A DNA stretch of 64,000 bases from [Scytonema hofmanni] UTEX 2349 (GCF_000582685.1 NZ_KK073768.1:3013712-3077711), one strand, 5' to 3'. Numbered from the stretch's first letter, positions 41,901 through 51,522 are shown. The notes: generated by a model not told the origin, from the sequence alone. A program made the numbers and translations.

Positions 41901-41942
41901 TTAAAAATTAAAAATCAACTTAAATTGATTTTTAATTTTTAA
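41901..41942. terminator. Bidirectional terminator
   Basis: Perfect 18-bp arms TTAAAAATTAAAAATCAA and complement flank a 6-base loop between two convergent genes. A/T runs on both sides allow termination in both directions. Confidence 0.8.
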
Positions 41943-41959
41943 TTTATCTGCGACATGAA

Positions 41960-42490
41960 TTAATTTGTCGCTTGTGCAGCTAACATTTCCTTGAGCTTTT
42001 CTAGTTCAGATGCCCAACGGGGATCTGGACGAACCGCATCAGAGTCGTTGGTGCTGCTGCTGGTATTGCTAGAAGCACTACCACCACCGCGACGAGGCTT
42101 TTTAGAGCTTTTATCGCGACGGCTGCTTTTTTCACCAGTGTTAGGAACAGGGTTTCCAGCGTTACTTACAGTAACTGGTTTCGGAACTGCTTGTTGCAGC
42201 GGTTGCGGCTGCTGCTGGTCTTCATTTTCCTCACCTTTCGTGCGAGGTAATGCCTTCTCTAACTTAATGGCAGTGTCTTTGAACGTGCGACCATTATATT
42301 TTTCAATAATTTGGTCTGCATGTTCGTCGTCGTTAACTGTCAGAAAACCGAATCCACGACATTTGCCTGTTTTCCGGTCTTTGATTAGTTTGGTGGTGAC
42401 AGCTTCACCTTCTTCAGCAAAAACTGCTTGCAGTTCTTGACGGTCTATTTCTTCTTTCGGCAAATTACCTATGTATAGGCGAACGGACAT
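41960..42490 (-). CDS. RRM-domain RNA-binding protein
   Basis: The 176-residue protein has one RNA recognition motif at about 1-80: RNP2 is LYIGNL and RNP1 is CRGFGFLTV. A long disordered linker follows (QQPQPLQQAVPKPV, then SSRRDKSSKKPRRGGG). It ends DPRWASELEKLKEMLAAQ, a helix found at the end of several cyanobacterial RRM proteins. It likely binds mRNA; cold-regulated relatives are known. The upstream 190 bases are AT-rich and could form a regulatory leader. Confidence 0.88.
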   Translation of the reverse strand: MSVRLYIGNLPKEEIDRQELQAVFAEEGEAVTTKLIKDRKTGKCRGFGFLTVNDDEHADQIIEKYNGRTFKDTAIKLEKALPRTKGEENEDQQQPQPLQQAVPKPVTVSNAGNPVPNTGEKSSRRDKSSKKPRRGGGSASSNTSSSTNDSDAVRPDPRWASELEKLKEMLAAQATN

Positions 42491-43204
42491 GAACTATACC
42501 TCCATTAGATGAATTATGATTGGGCAAGAAAACAATCCCTTGGTTTTGGCTTTTATATAGATGCTTTTGATCAAAACTGCCATGAACCAACTTTTACACT
42601 CCAAACTGTCAACCTATACAATACAGTTTTTCGCCAGGATCAAATTGTTTAATAGTCAAGCGCGACAACGCTCTTTTACACCTTAATTCTAAGATTTGTA
42701 AATTTAACGGCACACTGCCTGCCACAAAAAACTTTTTCTATGCCCTTGTTCGGGATAACCAAACGCCATTCTTTACATTACCACGGTATTTTCTACGTAG
42801 CCAGTTCCACGCTGACATTTACGACAATATCATGATTGCATCGTAACATAAAATACATATTTTCTCCCTTTTTTTGTGTTTGAGAAATAAAAACCACCTA
42901 ATGGCTGGTTGATTTGTTGCTCTGTTGTCAGCATTGAGGCAGATAAATTGGTTCAAACAGACAAAACTAAACCTTAAGCTCGGAAGCTTAGTTATCTCAG
43001 TTGCGATTTTTGCAAATAAATTTAACATGGGCGAAAATAATCTGCAACTTTTGTTTACATTCTGCGGATGGTGGTTAGTGGATGGTGGTTAGTGGATGGT
43101 GGTTAGTGGATAGTGGTTAGTGGATGGTGGTTAGTGGATAACCATCAACCATCAACCATCAACCATCAACCATTAACCATCAACCATCAACCATTAACCA
43201 TCAA
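42491..43204. repeat. Intergenic region ending in heptamer arrays
   Basis: From about 43062 to 43137 runs GGATGGTGGTTAGT, repeated, followed to 43203 by tandem CAACCAT heptamers. The two are nearly inverted copies and can fold together. The left part (42491-43060) is AT-rich without a visible gene and should include the RRM gene promoter. Confidence 0.8.
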
Positions 43205-45439
43205 CTACCCCTTCAGAAGGATGTACCCACCCCAAGCTAGTGCTGCAACTGCCAAAATCATAGACCAAAGAAGATGATGACTATTAATAGTTTGACCGTT
43301 TTGAGTTTCTAAGCTTTGGATATCAATCCAAGGAGTAGCACCTCGACGAAACCAACCTGTGACAGTAATTTGCCGACCAATCCAGTCTTGGGGATTGGCT
43401 AACTGTAACAGCCCAGAAATATGATGTAATTTCACTAAACCAGTGTTAGTTTGTAAAATTAAGTCTTGTTCTAGGGAATTGCTAGTGCCGCGACGACCTA
43501 ATAACTTACCGACAAGACGCACTCTGATACTATCGATAGGAAGGGCTGATGGGTTAGCTAAGAAATTGGGCAAGCGATCGCCAGTGTGTACAATGTTGCT
43601 AGCATCAGTCCAGAAACTTTGCAGTATCGAAGGTTTCATATCTGCATCGGGAAAGAAATAAAGAATCCGCATGAAAATACCGATGCTAATGCCAATAAGT
43701 ACGCAACCTGTAACGAATGACCAATCGTCGTATATCCACTTCAAATTTAACAACTTGAATGCGAATGCTATTTGCCAGATTAGGCATAAAATACCAGCAA
43801 ACATCAAACCAAAAGGAATTCCTAAAAAAGGCGCGATTTGTAAAATAAGAGAATGACGCTTGATTTTTAAAGGTTGTTGGTTGGTGAGATATAGTTCTAG
43901 GTCTAGATGCCAATGACGAGCTATTTCACAAAGGCGTTGGATGCGATCGCCAATTATTGGGTGACTATTGTTGATTGTAAACCATTGACGATAAGGATTG
44001 AGACTATCCCACATTAAAAATGATTCAAAAGGAATTTTCCCAGCAATACTACCTAAACAAAGGCTCTGTTGATAGCTGACTGGTGCTAAGATATTCAGAC
44101 TTTCAAGCTGCCCAGAAGTCTGTTCTTGCTTTTCGATATCAGTTGCAACCCCAATAGAAATTTTTAGTAAAGCGCGAACCAAAGCATTCGGATTACCGGT
44201 GATTTCGGCAGCTAGGCGATCGCTATAATAAAGCCGCACCTTAGATAACCATAAAGCCGTGCCAGTTAGCAAACACCAAACCCCATAAGCCAGACTAGAT
44301 ATAACTACTCCCGGTACTTGCAAAATTTTGTTTGATATTTTGTCCGTCCACTGGGAAACTTGTTCATATACTCGATAAATCGGCAAAGTTACCAGCAAGA
44401 GCAAAGACATTACCACACAATCACCGTGGGCAATATGCGCCAACTCACTGCCATATATCGTAGCGATTTCATCATCTGCTAGTTGCTCTAATAACCCTTG
44501 GCTAACTACAATTCGAGCAGTGCGGGGTAAATAACCGTAACTCAAGGCAATTGGTGCCGCGATTGGTAAAACGCTTAATTTGGGCGATCGCCACCGTCGT
44601 TGTTGACAGTAACGTTGTAGCAGTCGTATCGTCTCTCGACTGTGAATATTTAAGGTTTCTTTTGGCAAATCTCGCCCTCCATAAAAGTTAGCCAGCAACC
44701 AATCTAACAACCAAGGGGATGCTAATATCAGAATGCCCAATGCTATCAATAGAAATTGAGTTGGATCTCGATAAAAAAGCTGCAAAGGCTGCAAGCGGAT
44801 ATTAGATAAAATATTATTGCTCCAATGCATCAGCAGCCTCAGAATTGCCCGGATCACCCAAAAGATAGCAACGAATGTTCCTGCTGTGAGCAGCCGTAAA
44901 GGTAGTAAATTTGATTTATGCCTCGGTTGCCATACCTTTGCGCGTCCAGCATGACGCCAATACATTTGTGTATTTTTGGCAAGTCGATTAGTTGGTGGTA
45001 AAAAGTTATCTGATTCGTTGCTGGGATTATTAATTTTGACTACTACTTGTGTTACCGACGAATTTAATGGGTTAAGTGGCTCCGGTTCTGGGCGATAATT
45101 TTCGTGGGAATTTTTAATCGGGACAAATGCAGTTTCCGATTTTTTTGATTGTATATCAGATTTTTTTGGTTTTGTTAATTCTTTGAGGGCGCGGTCTGCC
45201 CACTGCTTAACTTGAGGATTGTTAATCTCTGTAAGAGTTTGACACAGGGCGATCGCTCTAGAGTTATCGCCGCTGCGTGCATAAGCCATCACCAACCCGA
45301 CTTTAGCTTGCAATACAGTAACCAAACGAGCATCAGTATTGCTAGCAATCGGTTCTAGTTGAGCGATCGCATTTTTATAATCCCCTTGTTTCAGGGCAGC
45401 CAAACCAGCCTCCAAAGGTGATTCGGCATTGGTCGGCAT
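43205..45439 (-). CDS. M48-family membrane peptidase homologue with degenerate active site
   Basis: The 744-residue protein starts with TPR-like helices (LEAGLAALKQGDYKNAIAQLE, about 1-90), then a Pro-rich linker, two membrane segments around 190-250, an M48 core and further C-terminal membrane helices. The HExxH zinc site is altered: GSELAHIAHGD has Ser331 where the first His is expected. It is therefore probably not an active protease. It is 77 bp downstream of prfC on the same strand and may be co-transcribed. Confidence 0.8.
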   Translation of the reverse strand: MPTNAESPLEAGLAALKQGDYKNAIAQLEPIASNTDARLVTVLQAKVGLVMAYARSGDNSRAIALCQTLTEINNPQVKQWADRALKELTKPKKSDIQSKKSETAFVPIKNSHENYRPEPEPLNPLNSSVTQVVVKINNPSNESDNFLPPTNRLAKNTQMYWRHAGRAKVWQPRHKSNLLPLRLLTAGTFVAIFWVIRAILRLLMHWSNNILSNIRLQPLQLFYRDPTQFLLIALGILILASPWLLDWLLANFYGGRDLPKETLNIHSRETIRLLQRYCQQRRWRSPKLSVLPIAAPIALSYGYLPRTARIVVSQGLLEQLADDEIATIYGSELAHIAHGDCVVMSLLLLVTLPIYRVYEQVSQWTDKISNKILQVPGVVISSLAYGVWCLLTGTALWLSKVRLYYSDRLAAEITGNPNALVRALLKISIGVATDIEKQEQTSGQLESLNILAPVSYQQSLCLGSIAGKIPFESFLMWDSLNPYRQWFTINNSHPIIGDRIQRLCEIARHWHLDLELYLTNQQPLKIKRHSLILQIAPFLGIPFGLMFAGILCLIWQIAFAFKLLNLKWIYDDWSFVTGCVLIGISIGIFMRILYFFPDADMKPSILQSFWTDASNIVHTGDRLPNFLANPSALPIDSIRVRLVGKLLGRRGTSNSLEQDLILQTNTGLVKLHHISGLLQLANPQDWIGRQITVTGWFRRGATPWIDIQSLETQNGQTINSHHLLWSMILAVAALAWGGYILLKG

Positions 45440-45516
45440 AGAAATTCCTGGACTCCAATTTCTGTGAACTTATCCTCATAAATCATCCGGGTTCGATGAG
45501 TGCCATAACCAATGAA

Positions 45517-47142
45517 TTATCCCTCCATTGGTTGACTGGAAAACACCGGCGCTATTGCGCTCAATTTCAATTCTGGATGGTCTTGTTCTAATTGCTGACA
45601 ATTCCATTCATTCCGGAATAGCAATACTGGGCGATCCATGCTGTCTTTGACCGTAGTGGTGTTGAATAAACGTCCCACCTTATTCAAAGGTTCCCAACCA
45701 CCTTCAACCCAGCGAGCGACGCTGTAGGGCAATAATTCCAGCTGGGTTTCCACACCATATTCATTTTGCAAGCGAAACTGTACCACCTCAAATTGCAACT
45801 GACCTACTGCTGCCAAAATTGGATCGCGTTTGGCTTCATCAGTTGAGTACATAATTTGTACTGCACCTTCTTCGCGCAATTCGGAAATACCTTTTTGAAA
45901 TTGTTTAAATTTAGAGGGGTTGGGATTTCTGAGAATCGCGAATAATTCTGGCGAGAAATAGGGGATACCTTCATACTCCAACTTCTGCCCAACGTAAATT
46001 GTATCGCCGATCGCAAAAACACCAGGATTATTTAAACCAATAACATCCCCTGCATAAGCTACATCAATGGATTCTCGTTCTTGAGCAAATAATTTTTGGG
46101 GACGAGATAGACGGATAATCTTACCAGTGCGAGCGTGATTCACCGTCATATCTTTTTCAAATTTCCCTGTACAGACGCGGATAAATGCCACGCGATCGCG
46201 ATGTTTCGGGTCCATGTTCGCCTGAAGTTTGAAAACAAATCCCGAAAACTCCGGATAGGTGGGGGGAACTTCGCCGACGCTGCTATTATGAACACCTGGT
46301 TGCAGGGCGTAGTCGAGGAAGTATTTGAGGAATAATTCTACCCCAAAGTTGGTCATGGCGCTACCGAAAAATACAGGGGTCATTTTTCCTTGATGCACCA
46401 AATCTAAATCAAGTTCCGGTCCGACTCCTTCGAGAAGTTCTAAATCGTTTTTCAGTTGATAGTAAAGTTCTTCTTCTAATAGTTCTTCTATTTTTGCATC
46501 GCCTAAGTCAATTATTGTATTCCGGGCTTCGCGACTACCGTGAGCGCTGCGTTCAAAGAGGTGAATTTGCTGTTTGTGTCGGTCGAATACACCTTTAAAG
46601 CGATCGCCCATCCCAATGGGCCAGTTTACCGCATAAGTTTGCAAGCCTAATTCTTGCTCAATTTCATCCAACAATTCTAAAGGTTCTCTGCCTGGGCGAT
46701 CAAGCTTGTTGATAAATGTAAAAATCGGAATACCCCGCATTTTACACACTTCAAACAACTTTCGGGTTTGCGCTTCCAATCCCTTAGCCGTGTCAATCAA
46801 CATCACCGCGTTATCCGCTGCGGCTAAAGTTCTGTAAGTATCTTCACTGAAATCTTGGTGTCCTGGGGTATCTAATAAATTTATTTGACAATGCTGATAT
46901 TCAAACTGCAACACCGTCGAAGTTATGGAAATACCTCTTTGTTGTTCCATTGCCATCCAGTCAGAAGTCGCTTTGCGCTGCGCTCTGCGTGCTTTTACGG
47001 CTCCAGCTTCGTGAATCGCACCTCCGTATAAAAGTAGCTTTTCTGTCAGCGTAGTTTTCCCAGCATCAGGGTGGGAAATAATCGCAAAATTGCGACGTTG
47101 TTTAACAGCTTGATCGAGTTCAGATTGAAGTTCAGTAGACAT
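45517..47142 (-). CDS. prfC: Peptide chain release factor 3
   Basis: The 541-residue translational GTPase has the P-loop SHPDAGKTTLTEKLL, the RGISITSTVLQFEY switch I, NLLDTPGHQDFSEDTYRTL (G3) and FINKLDRPGREPLELLDEIE (G4). The C-terminal region (FSPELFAILRNPNPSKFKQF) is typical of RF3. It recycles class I release factors after termination. The ATG at 47142 gives the normal length. The degenerate M48 gene follows. Confidence 0.96.
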   Translation of the reverse strand: MSTELQSELDQAVKQRRNFAIISHPDAGKTTLTEKLLLYGGAIHEAGAVKARRAQRKATSDWMAMEQQRGISITSTVLQFEYQHCQINLLDTPGHQDFSEDTYRTLAAADNAVMLIDTAKGLEAQTRKLFEVCKMRGIPIFTFINKLDRPGREPLELLDEIEQELGLQTYAVNWPIGMGDRFKGVFDRHKQQIHLFERSAHGSREARNTIIDLGDAKIEELLEEELYYQLKNDLELLEGVGPELDLDLVHQGKMTPVFFGSAMTNFGVELFLKYFLDYALQPGVHNSSVGEVPPTYPEFSGFVFKLQANMDPKHRDRVAFIRVCTGKFEKDMTVNHARTGKIIRLSRPQKLFAQERESIDVAYAGDVIGLNNPGVFAIGDTIYVGQKLEYEGIPYFSPELFAILRNPNPSKFKQFQKGISELREEGAVQIMYSTDEAKRDPILAAVGQLQFEVVQFRLQNEYGVETQLELLPYSVARWVEGGWEPLNKVGRLFNTTTVKDSMDRPVLLFRNEWNCQQLEQDHPELKLSAIAPVFSSQPMEG

Positions 47143-47279
47143 AATTGATATGCGATCGCCTTGTAATTTAACTTAACTTAACTTTTTCCAACTTTAGCGA
47201 GTCTTTTAATCTTAAGACAACGATGCTCGTGATAGGGTCGATAGGGTAAGTTAAAACTTGATTTAATCGGAGATACTAA

Positions 47280-47621
47280 ATGTACGACACGGACAAGCGA
47301 AAGCTTCTATCAGCACTGTGTCACGGAGCCATCTTTTTTAGTACGGCATTTGTATCTGTTGGTGTACCTATTGCCATGCTATTCGTCAGTGATGACCCCG
47401 TTGTGAGGGAAAATGCCAAAGAAGCCATTAATTTCCACTTTAATGTCTGGCTTTATGGTGCAATTATTACCGTGTTGATTTTTGTCACCTTTGGTTTACT
47501 ACTTCCATTGGCATGGTTAGGATATCTTCTACATTGGGGACTAACGATTTGGGCACTTGCCAATGTTTTAAGCGATCCAGATAAACCGTTTCGTTATCCC
47601 TACATTTTTCGGCTTTTATAG
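47280..47621 (+). CDS. DUF4870 membrane protein
   Basis: The 113-residue protein matches the DUF4870/Tic20-like small family: KRKLLSALCHGAIFFSTAF, then DDPVVRENAKEAINFHFNVWLYG and a final PFRYPYIFRLL. Three hydrophobic helices are visible. GGAG lies about 8 bases before the ATG. Function is unknown; it is divergent from prfC. Confidence 0.88.
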   Translation: MYDTDKRKLLSALCHGAIFFSTAFVSVGVPIAMLFVSDDPVVRENAKEAINFHFNVWLYGAIITVLIFVTFGLLLPLAWLGYLLHWGLTIWALANVLSDPDKPFRYPYIFRLL

Positions 47622-47627
47622 CACAAA

Positions 47628-47667
47628 TTGGCTAGTAATAAATGCTTAAACATTTACTACTAGCCAA
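47628..47667 (+). terminator. Hairpin after the DUF4870 gene
   Basis: TTGGCTAGTAATAAATG and CATTTACTACTAGCCAA pair with one mismatch across a 6-base loop, beginning 7 bases after the stop codon. Confidence 0.7.
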
Positions 47668-47782
47668 CAACGGTTAATTAATTTGTTTGATAATTTTTTT
47701 TCTTATCCATCATTAAGATGGGAAATAAGTTGTAAAATATAAAATTGCCCCACAACCTCATAAGTCGTAGAGCAGAGGACAG

Positions 47783-47980
47783 TTAAGCACTTCTTGTAGT
47801 TTGTCTGACATCCCCCAAATTTTCCCCTAAGTTTGTGACGCTTTGTTTTGTGTCCATTAATGTTTGCACAAAACGCAACTTACGTAAAAACTCTTCATCA
47901 GCTCTTATCTTCTCCTTCAAATACGGTGCGCGAAGATGTGCCAGTGCGTAAGAGTGCGGTTCGTTTTTACATGATTTTAT
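47783..47980 (-). pseudogene. Coding-like C-terminal fragment
   Basis: The minus-strand frame reads KNEPHSYALAHLRAPYLKEK, then IRADEEFLRKLRFVQTLMDT and KQSVTNLGENLGDVRQTTRS before a TAA stop. Amphipathic helices and composition look like real protein, but there is no start codon in the 65-codon open frame. The family is not recognised. Confidence 0.35.
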
Positions 47981-48036
47981 CTAAGTACAGTTTTACATAA
48001 AAGTGTAGCGCTTTTATGATGCCTTAGCTGAAACCT

Positions 48037-48065
48037 TGTAGAGACGTAGCAGTGCTACGTCTCAT
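48037..48065. repeat. GTAGAGACG palindromic repeat
   Basis: GTAGAGACGTAGCA and TGCTACGTCTC form a near-perfect hairpin; it belongs to the dispersed family. Confidence 0.75.
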
Positions 48066-48089
48066 TCATTTTCACTTTCTATGTCCATT

Positions 48090-48412
48090 ACATCGAGTGA
48101 CAATGCCATTGCAATACGGTTCGTATAAGATTTTTTGATGAAAATTATAGATCACAAAGACGCAAGGGAATCGCCGTCTTTACAATAATAAGTCCTTTGT
48201 AGAGACGGCGATTCCCTTGCGTCTCTTGCTTTAACACCAACCGTATTGAATGCCATTGCATCGAGTGACAATTCGATTGGATCGCGATCCAATGCCATTG
48301 CATCGAGTGACAATTCGATTGCATCGCGATCCAATGCCATTGCATCGAGTGACAATTCGATTGCATCGAGTGACAATTCGATTGCATCGAGTCACAATGC
48401 CATTGCATCGGG
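48090..48412. repeat. 21-bp tandem array interrupted by a miniature element
   Basis: Units GCATCGAGTGACAATTCGATT and GCATCGCGATCCAATGCCATT alternate with a strict 21-bp period from about 48259 to 48412. One further unit lies at 48091-48111, to the left of the element at 48112-48248. The array was therefore split by the insertion. Confidence 0.85.
48102..48258. mobile_element. Miniature element with 10-bp target duplication
   Basis: A 137-bp element (48112-48248) has ends CAATACGGTT / AACCGTATTG and is flanked by the perfect direct repeat AATGCCATTG (48102-48111 and 48249-48258). Inside is an inverted pair AGACGCAAGGGAATCGCCGTCT / complement. It shares ends and duplication length with the element at 3193-3336. 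Confidence 0.82.
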
Positions 48413-48588
48413 TATTGCAAAATTTAATTCGCGCTCGTATTAATGATGAAATGCTGTACTAAGTTGGATGAAGGTGTCTTTTATAACTTTTATTGAAGCA
48501 AGTAGTCAATTTTTCGGAAAACTACTGTAAGGTGTTGGAGTCATAACCATCAAAAATTCTTTGTGCAGTAATTTGAAGAGGTTTGACT

Positions 48589-49566
48589 ATGGCTACTGAT
48601 TATATTTTATTTATCCACGGTGTAAATACTCGCGAACAACGAGAAAAACGCACTTACGCCGATCAATTAATTGGACACATCAACAAGTTAATTGATAACC
48701 CCAACAACCTTAAACCAATACTTTTGTATTGGGGTGATGTCGGCATTGAATCAGAGAGAAACCTAATATCCAAAATTACACATCCTGATAGTTCTTGGCA
48801 TCAACTATGGTTTCAGAATACACGCCAAAATGCAATTCTTCAATTTATGGGTGATGCGGCTTTGTATATTAGCCGCAGTGTTGGATCTAAAATTGTGGAA
48901 GCGCTGAAGGAACAGATAGAAGATGGGTTAAAAAACAAGAGTCTAGGCGATCGCTTACATCTAGTTACCCACAGTTGGGGAACATTCATCCTTTTTGATA
49001 TACTATTCGCTGCCCGTTGGAATGACAGTAATATCCCCGGTCATAAAAGCGCAATGGCAATTCGCGGCTATTTCTATGGATTAGATCCGTACCCAGAACA
49101 AGGTATTCGCATCTCCACCATTCACACAATGGCATCACCCATCGCCATCTTCAGTTTACTAGATATAGTCAAAGGCGAAAATCAAGCTTTGACCCCAGAA
49201 CTAACAGAGAACCAAGCAGAACAACGCGCCACTCATGATATTACACCAAAATTAAAACAACTTGTAGCCAATCTTAACCAAGAAGAAAATAGTAACAAAC
49301 TACCTTGGCGGAATTACCTTCATCCCGCAGATCCTATTGCTTGGCCCCTCGATCCTTTAATTTACAGTTTAGTCGATGGATTGCAGCGAAACATTGAAAT
49401 TAAAGACATCATCAGCAAGTTAAGTTTTCTAGAATCTTTAATGCAACCTTTCAGTAAGGAAGCCTTAGTGATGTTATTATACGGCGGTCAAGCTCACGGA
49501 AGCTATTTCAATAACGTGCAAGTAGCACAGGAAATTGTTAAGACAATTGAACAGACTAGGAAATAG
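48589..49566 (+). CDS. Alpha/beta-hydrolase-like protein
   Basis: From the ATG at 48589 (GAGG about 7 bases upstream; TTG at 48583 possible) this gives 325 residues. It opens with YILFIHGVNTREQREKRTYADQL, a hydrolase oxyanion-type HGVNT motif. The nucleophile elbow is THSWGTFILFDILF, a G-x-S-x-G variant with His in place of the first Gly. A C-terminal YLHPADPIAWPLDP supplies possible Asp/His residues. A lipase or esterase role is likely; the substrate is unknown. Confidence 0.7.
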   Translation: MATDYILFIHGVNTREQREKRTYADQLIGHINKLIDNPNNLKPILLYWGDVGIESERNLISKITHPDSSWHQLWFQNTRQNAILQFMGDAALYISRSVGSKIVEALKEQIEDGLKNKSLGDRLHLVTHSWGTFILFDILFAARWNDSNIPGHKSAMAIRGYFYGLDPYPEQGIRISTIHTMASPIAIFSLLDIVKGENQALTPELTENQAEQRATHDITPKLKQLVANLNQEENSNKLPWRNYLHPADPIAWPLDPLIYSLVDGLQRNIEIKDIISKLSFLESLMQPFSKEALVMLLYGGQAHGSYFNNVQVAQEIVKTIEQTRK

Positions 49567-49680
49567 GGACTGGGGACAAGGGGACAAGGGGACAAGGGGA
49601 CAAGGGGACAAGGTGAATTTTCTTCGTTGTCTCCCTATCTCCCCCTCTCCTTGTCTCCCCATCTCCTTGTCTCCCCAATG
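49567..49680. repeat. Tandem repeats GGGGACAA / CTCCCTAT
   Basis: GGGGACAAG units directly follow the hydrolase stop, then C-rich CTCC units. The array is the same type as at 17801-17945. Confidence 0.8.
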
Positions 49681-49732
49681 CCCAAAGCTGTTAACCTTTG
49701 ATAATATTTTGAGAGTTTGGTTCATATAGGGG

Positions 49733-49801
49733 TTTACCATACTTTATGGGATGAGGCGATCGCACGCACTAGCGCAGCATTGCCCCATAAAGTATGGTAA
49801 A
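49733..49801. other. 69-bp hairpin element upstream of hemB
   Basis: TTTACCATACTTTATGGG (49733-49750) and its perfect complement (49784-49801) flank a 33-base centre with a GCGATCGC site. It ends 15 bases before the hemB start, so it would form the hemB leader if transcribed. Geometry equals that of 39240-39308. Confidence 0.75.
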
Positions 49802-49816
49802 TCTTGAAAAAACGTT

Positions 49817-50800
49817 ATGTTTCCTCAACATCGCCCTCGCCGTTTGCGTACCAATTCTCAACTGCGTCGAATGGTACGCGAAACTGTCTTAAATGCAAGT
49901 GATTTAATTTACCCTCTGTTTGCCGTACCAGGTGAGGGAATCGCGAATGAAGTCAAATCAATGCCTGGAGTTTATCAACTTTCGGTAGACAAAATTGTTG
50001 AAGAAGCCAAAGAAGTTTATGACTTAGGAATCCCCGCGATTATTTTATTTGGGATTCCCGCAGATAAAGATGTAGATGCGACTGGTGCATGGCATGATTG
50101 CGGTATTGTCCAAAAAGCTGCAACTGCTGTCAAAGAAGCTGTACCAGATTTGATTGTCATCGCTGATACTTGTCTGTGTGAGTATACCAGTCACGGTCAC
50201 TGCGGTTATTTGCAAGTTGGTGATTTGACAGGAAGGGTTTTGAACGATCCGACTTTAGAATTACTCAAGAAAACAGCAGTATCCCAAGTCAAAGCCGGTG
50301 CCGATATCATTGCACCTTCCGGAATGATGGATGGATTTGTCCAAGCAATTCGTGCCGGTTTAGATGAAGCTGGATTTCAAGATACGCCGATTATGTCCTA
50401 TGCTGCTAAGTACGCTTCAGCTTATTATGGTCCTTTTCGGGATGCAGCAGATTCTACACCACAATTTGGCGATCGCAGAACTTATCAAATGGACCCAAGC
50501 AACGCTACTGAAGCGATTAAAGAAATTGAACTTGATATCGCTGAAGGTGCTGATATGCTCATGGTTAAGCCAGCTTTGGCATACATGGACATTATCTGGC
50601 GCGTCAAACAAGCCTGCAACTTACCCGTTGCTGCTTACAATGTTTCTGGTGAGTATGCGATGGTTAAAGCCGCTGCCCTCAACGGTTGGATTGACGAACA
50701 GCGCGTAGTTATGGAAACTTTAACCGGCTTTAAACGCGCCGGTGCTGACTTAATTTTGACCTATCACGCCAAAGATGCGGCGCGGTGGTTAGAAAAATAA
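49817..50800 (+). CDS. hemB: Delta-aminolevulinic acid dehydratase
   Basis: The 327-residue enzyme condenses two 5-aminolevulinate molecules into porphobilinogen for heme and chlorophyll. Visible sites are the cysteine metal motif DTCLCEYTSHGHCG, the first Schiff-base lysine in SYAAKYASAYYGPFRDA, and the second in LMVKPALAYMDII. The start is the ATG at 49817. The leader contains a strong 69-bp hairpin. Confidence 0.97.
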   Translation: MFPQHRPRRLRTNSQLRRMVRETVLNASDLIYPLFAVPGEGIANEVKSMPGVYQLSVDKIVEEAKEVYDLGIPAIILFGIPADKDVDATGAWHDCGIVQKAATAVKEAVPDLIVIADTCLCEYTSHGHCGYLQVGDLTGRVLNDPTLELLKKTAVSQVKAGADIIAPSGMMDGFVQAIRAGLDEAGFQDTPIMSYAAKYASAYYGPFRDAADSTPQFGDRRTYQMDPSNATEAIKEIELDIAEGADMLMVKPALAYMDIIWRVKQACNLPVAAYNVSGEYAMVKAAALNGWIDEQRVVMETLTGFKRAGADLILTYHAKDAARWLEK

Positions 50801-50801
50801 T

Positions 50802-50938
50802 GAATGGGGCATGGGGCAATGGGCATGGGGCATAGGGACTAGAAAAAGAATTATTACCGATGTCCATTGCCCATTGCCCATTGCCCATTGCCCATTGCCC
50901 ATTGCCCATTGCCCATTGCCCATTGCCCAATGCCCCAG
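50802..50938. repeat. CCCATTG heptamer array after hemB
   Basis: ATGGGGC-type units are followed by about nine tandem CCCATTG heptamers; the two halves are roughly complementary. It lies between hemB and the regulator gene. Confidence 0.85.
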
Positions 50939-51153
50939 TTTGAACGGTGAAAGTACTGCTTTACATTACTTGCGGGGATAGTTTCATGTTATAATTATAA
51001 GCTAACTACGAGATACTACAGAAGTGAAGCGTTGCTTACTTTGCCAGACTGGTAGACGAAATAATATAGTTAATAAATTTTTTTCAATTGGCATTTTCAC
51101 ATCAATTGATTTAATAAACCCGTTTAATAACTTTTTAAAGGAGACATAAAAAT

Positions 51154-51459
51154 ATGGATATGCAAGTCCTGAGAGAGCGTGCGGGACTAAGCCGTGCTGA
51201 AGTTGCCTTCAGGCTTGCAATCAGTGAAACCAGTGTTCGCAACTGGGAAGCTGGGCGTACAGAACCAACAATGACACCAAAAAAATTTTTAGACGCTCTA
51301 CGCCTTTTTAAATGTACACCTGAAGAGTTTGCACAGGCAAGCGAAAAGTCAATTAATCAACGACACAAGCGCAAACCCGGAAGACCAAAACGCTTTCCAG
51401 ATAATAATCAGGCACTTGAATTACCCGATTCATCAGTTCATCTGCTAAACCAAACTTAA
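51154..51459 (+). CDS. XRE-type HTH protein with AT-hook-like motif
   Basis: The 101-residue protein has an N-terminal helix-turn-helix (LRERAGLSRAEVAFRLAISE, TSVRNWEAGRTEP) and a C-terminal RHKRKPGRPKRF segment, which matches an AT-hook (GRP core). Two DNA-contacting modules suggest a regulator of AT-rich sites. GGAG lies 10 bases before the ATG. It begins a short run of regulator-type genes between hemB and pdhB. Confidence 0.8.
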   Translation: MDMQVLRERAGLSRAEVAFRLAISETSVRNWEAGRTEPTMTPKKFLDALRLFKCTPEEFAQASEKSINQRHKRKPGRPKRFPDNNQALELPDSSVHLLNQT

Positions 51460-51522
51460 TATTTATTTCGTAATAAGCGTTTCAACGCTTAATTCTTAGG
51501 GACTGAAGTGCCTACTACAAAA

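Noticed and set aside
31256..48412. CRISPR-like arrays
   Set aside because: The repeats are contiguous with no spacers and no cas genes are near.
48145..48462. Several overlapping frames on both strands, rich in repeated MPLHRV and similar units
   Set aside because: They arise from the second 21-bp array; several frames are open at once, which is typical of repeats, not genes.
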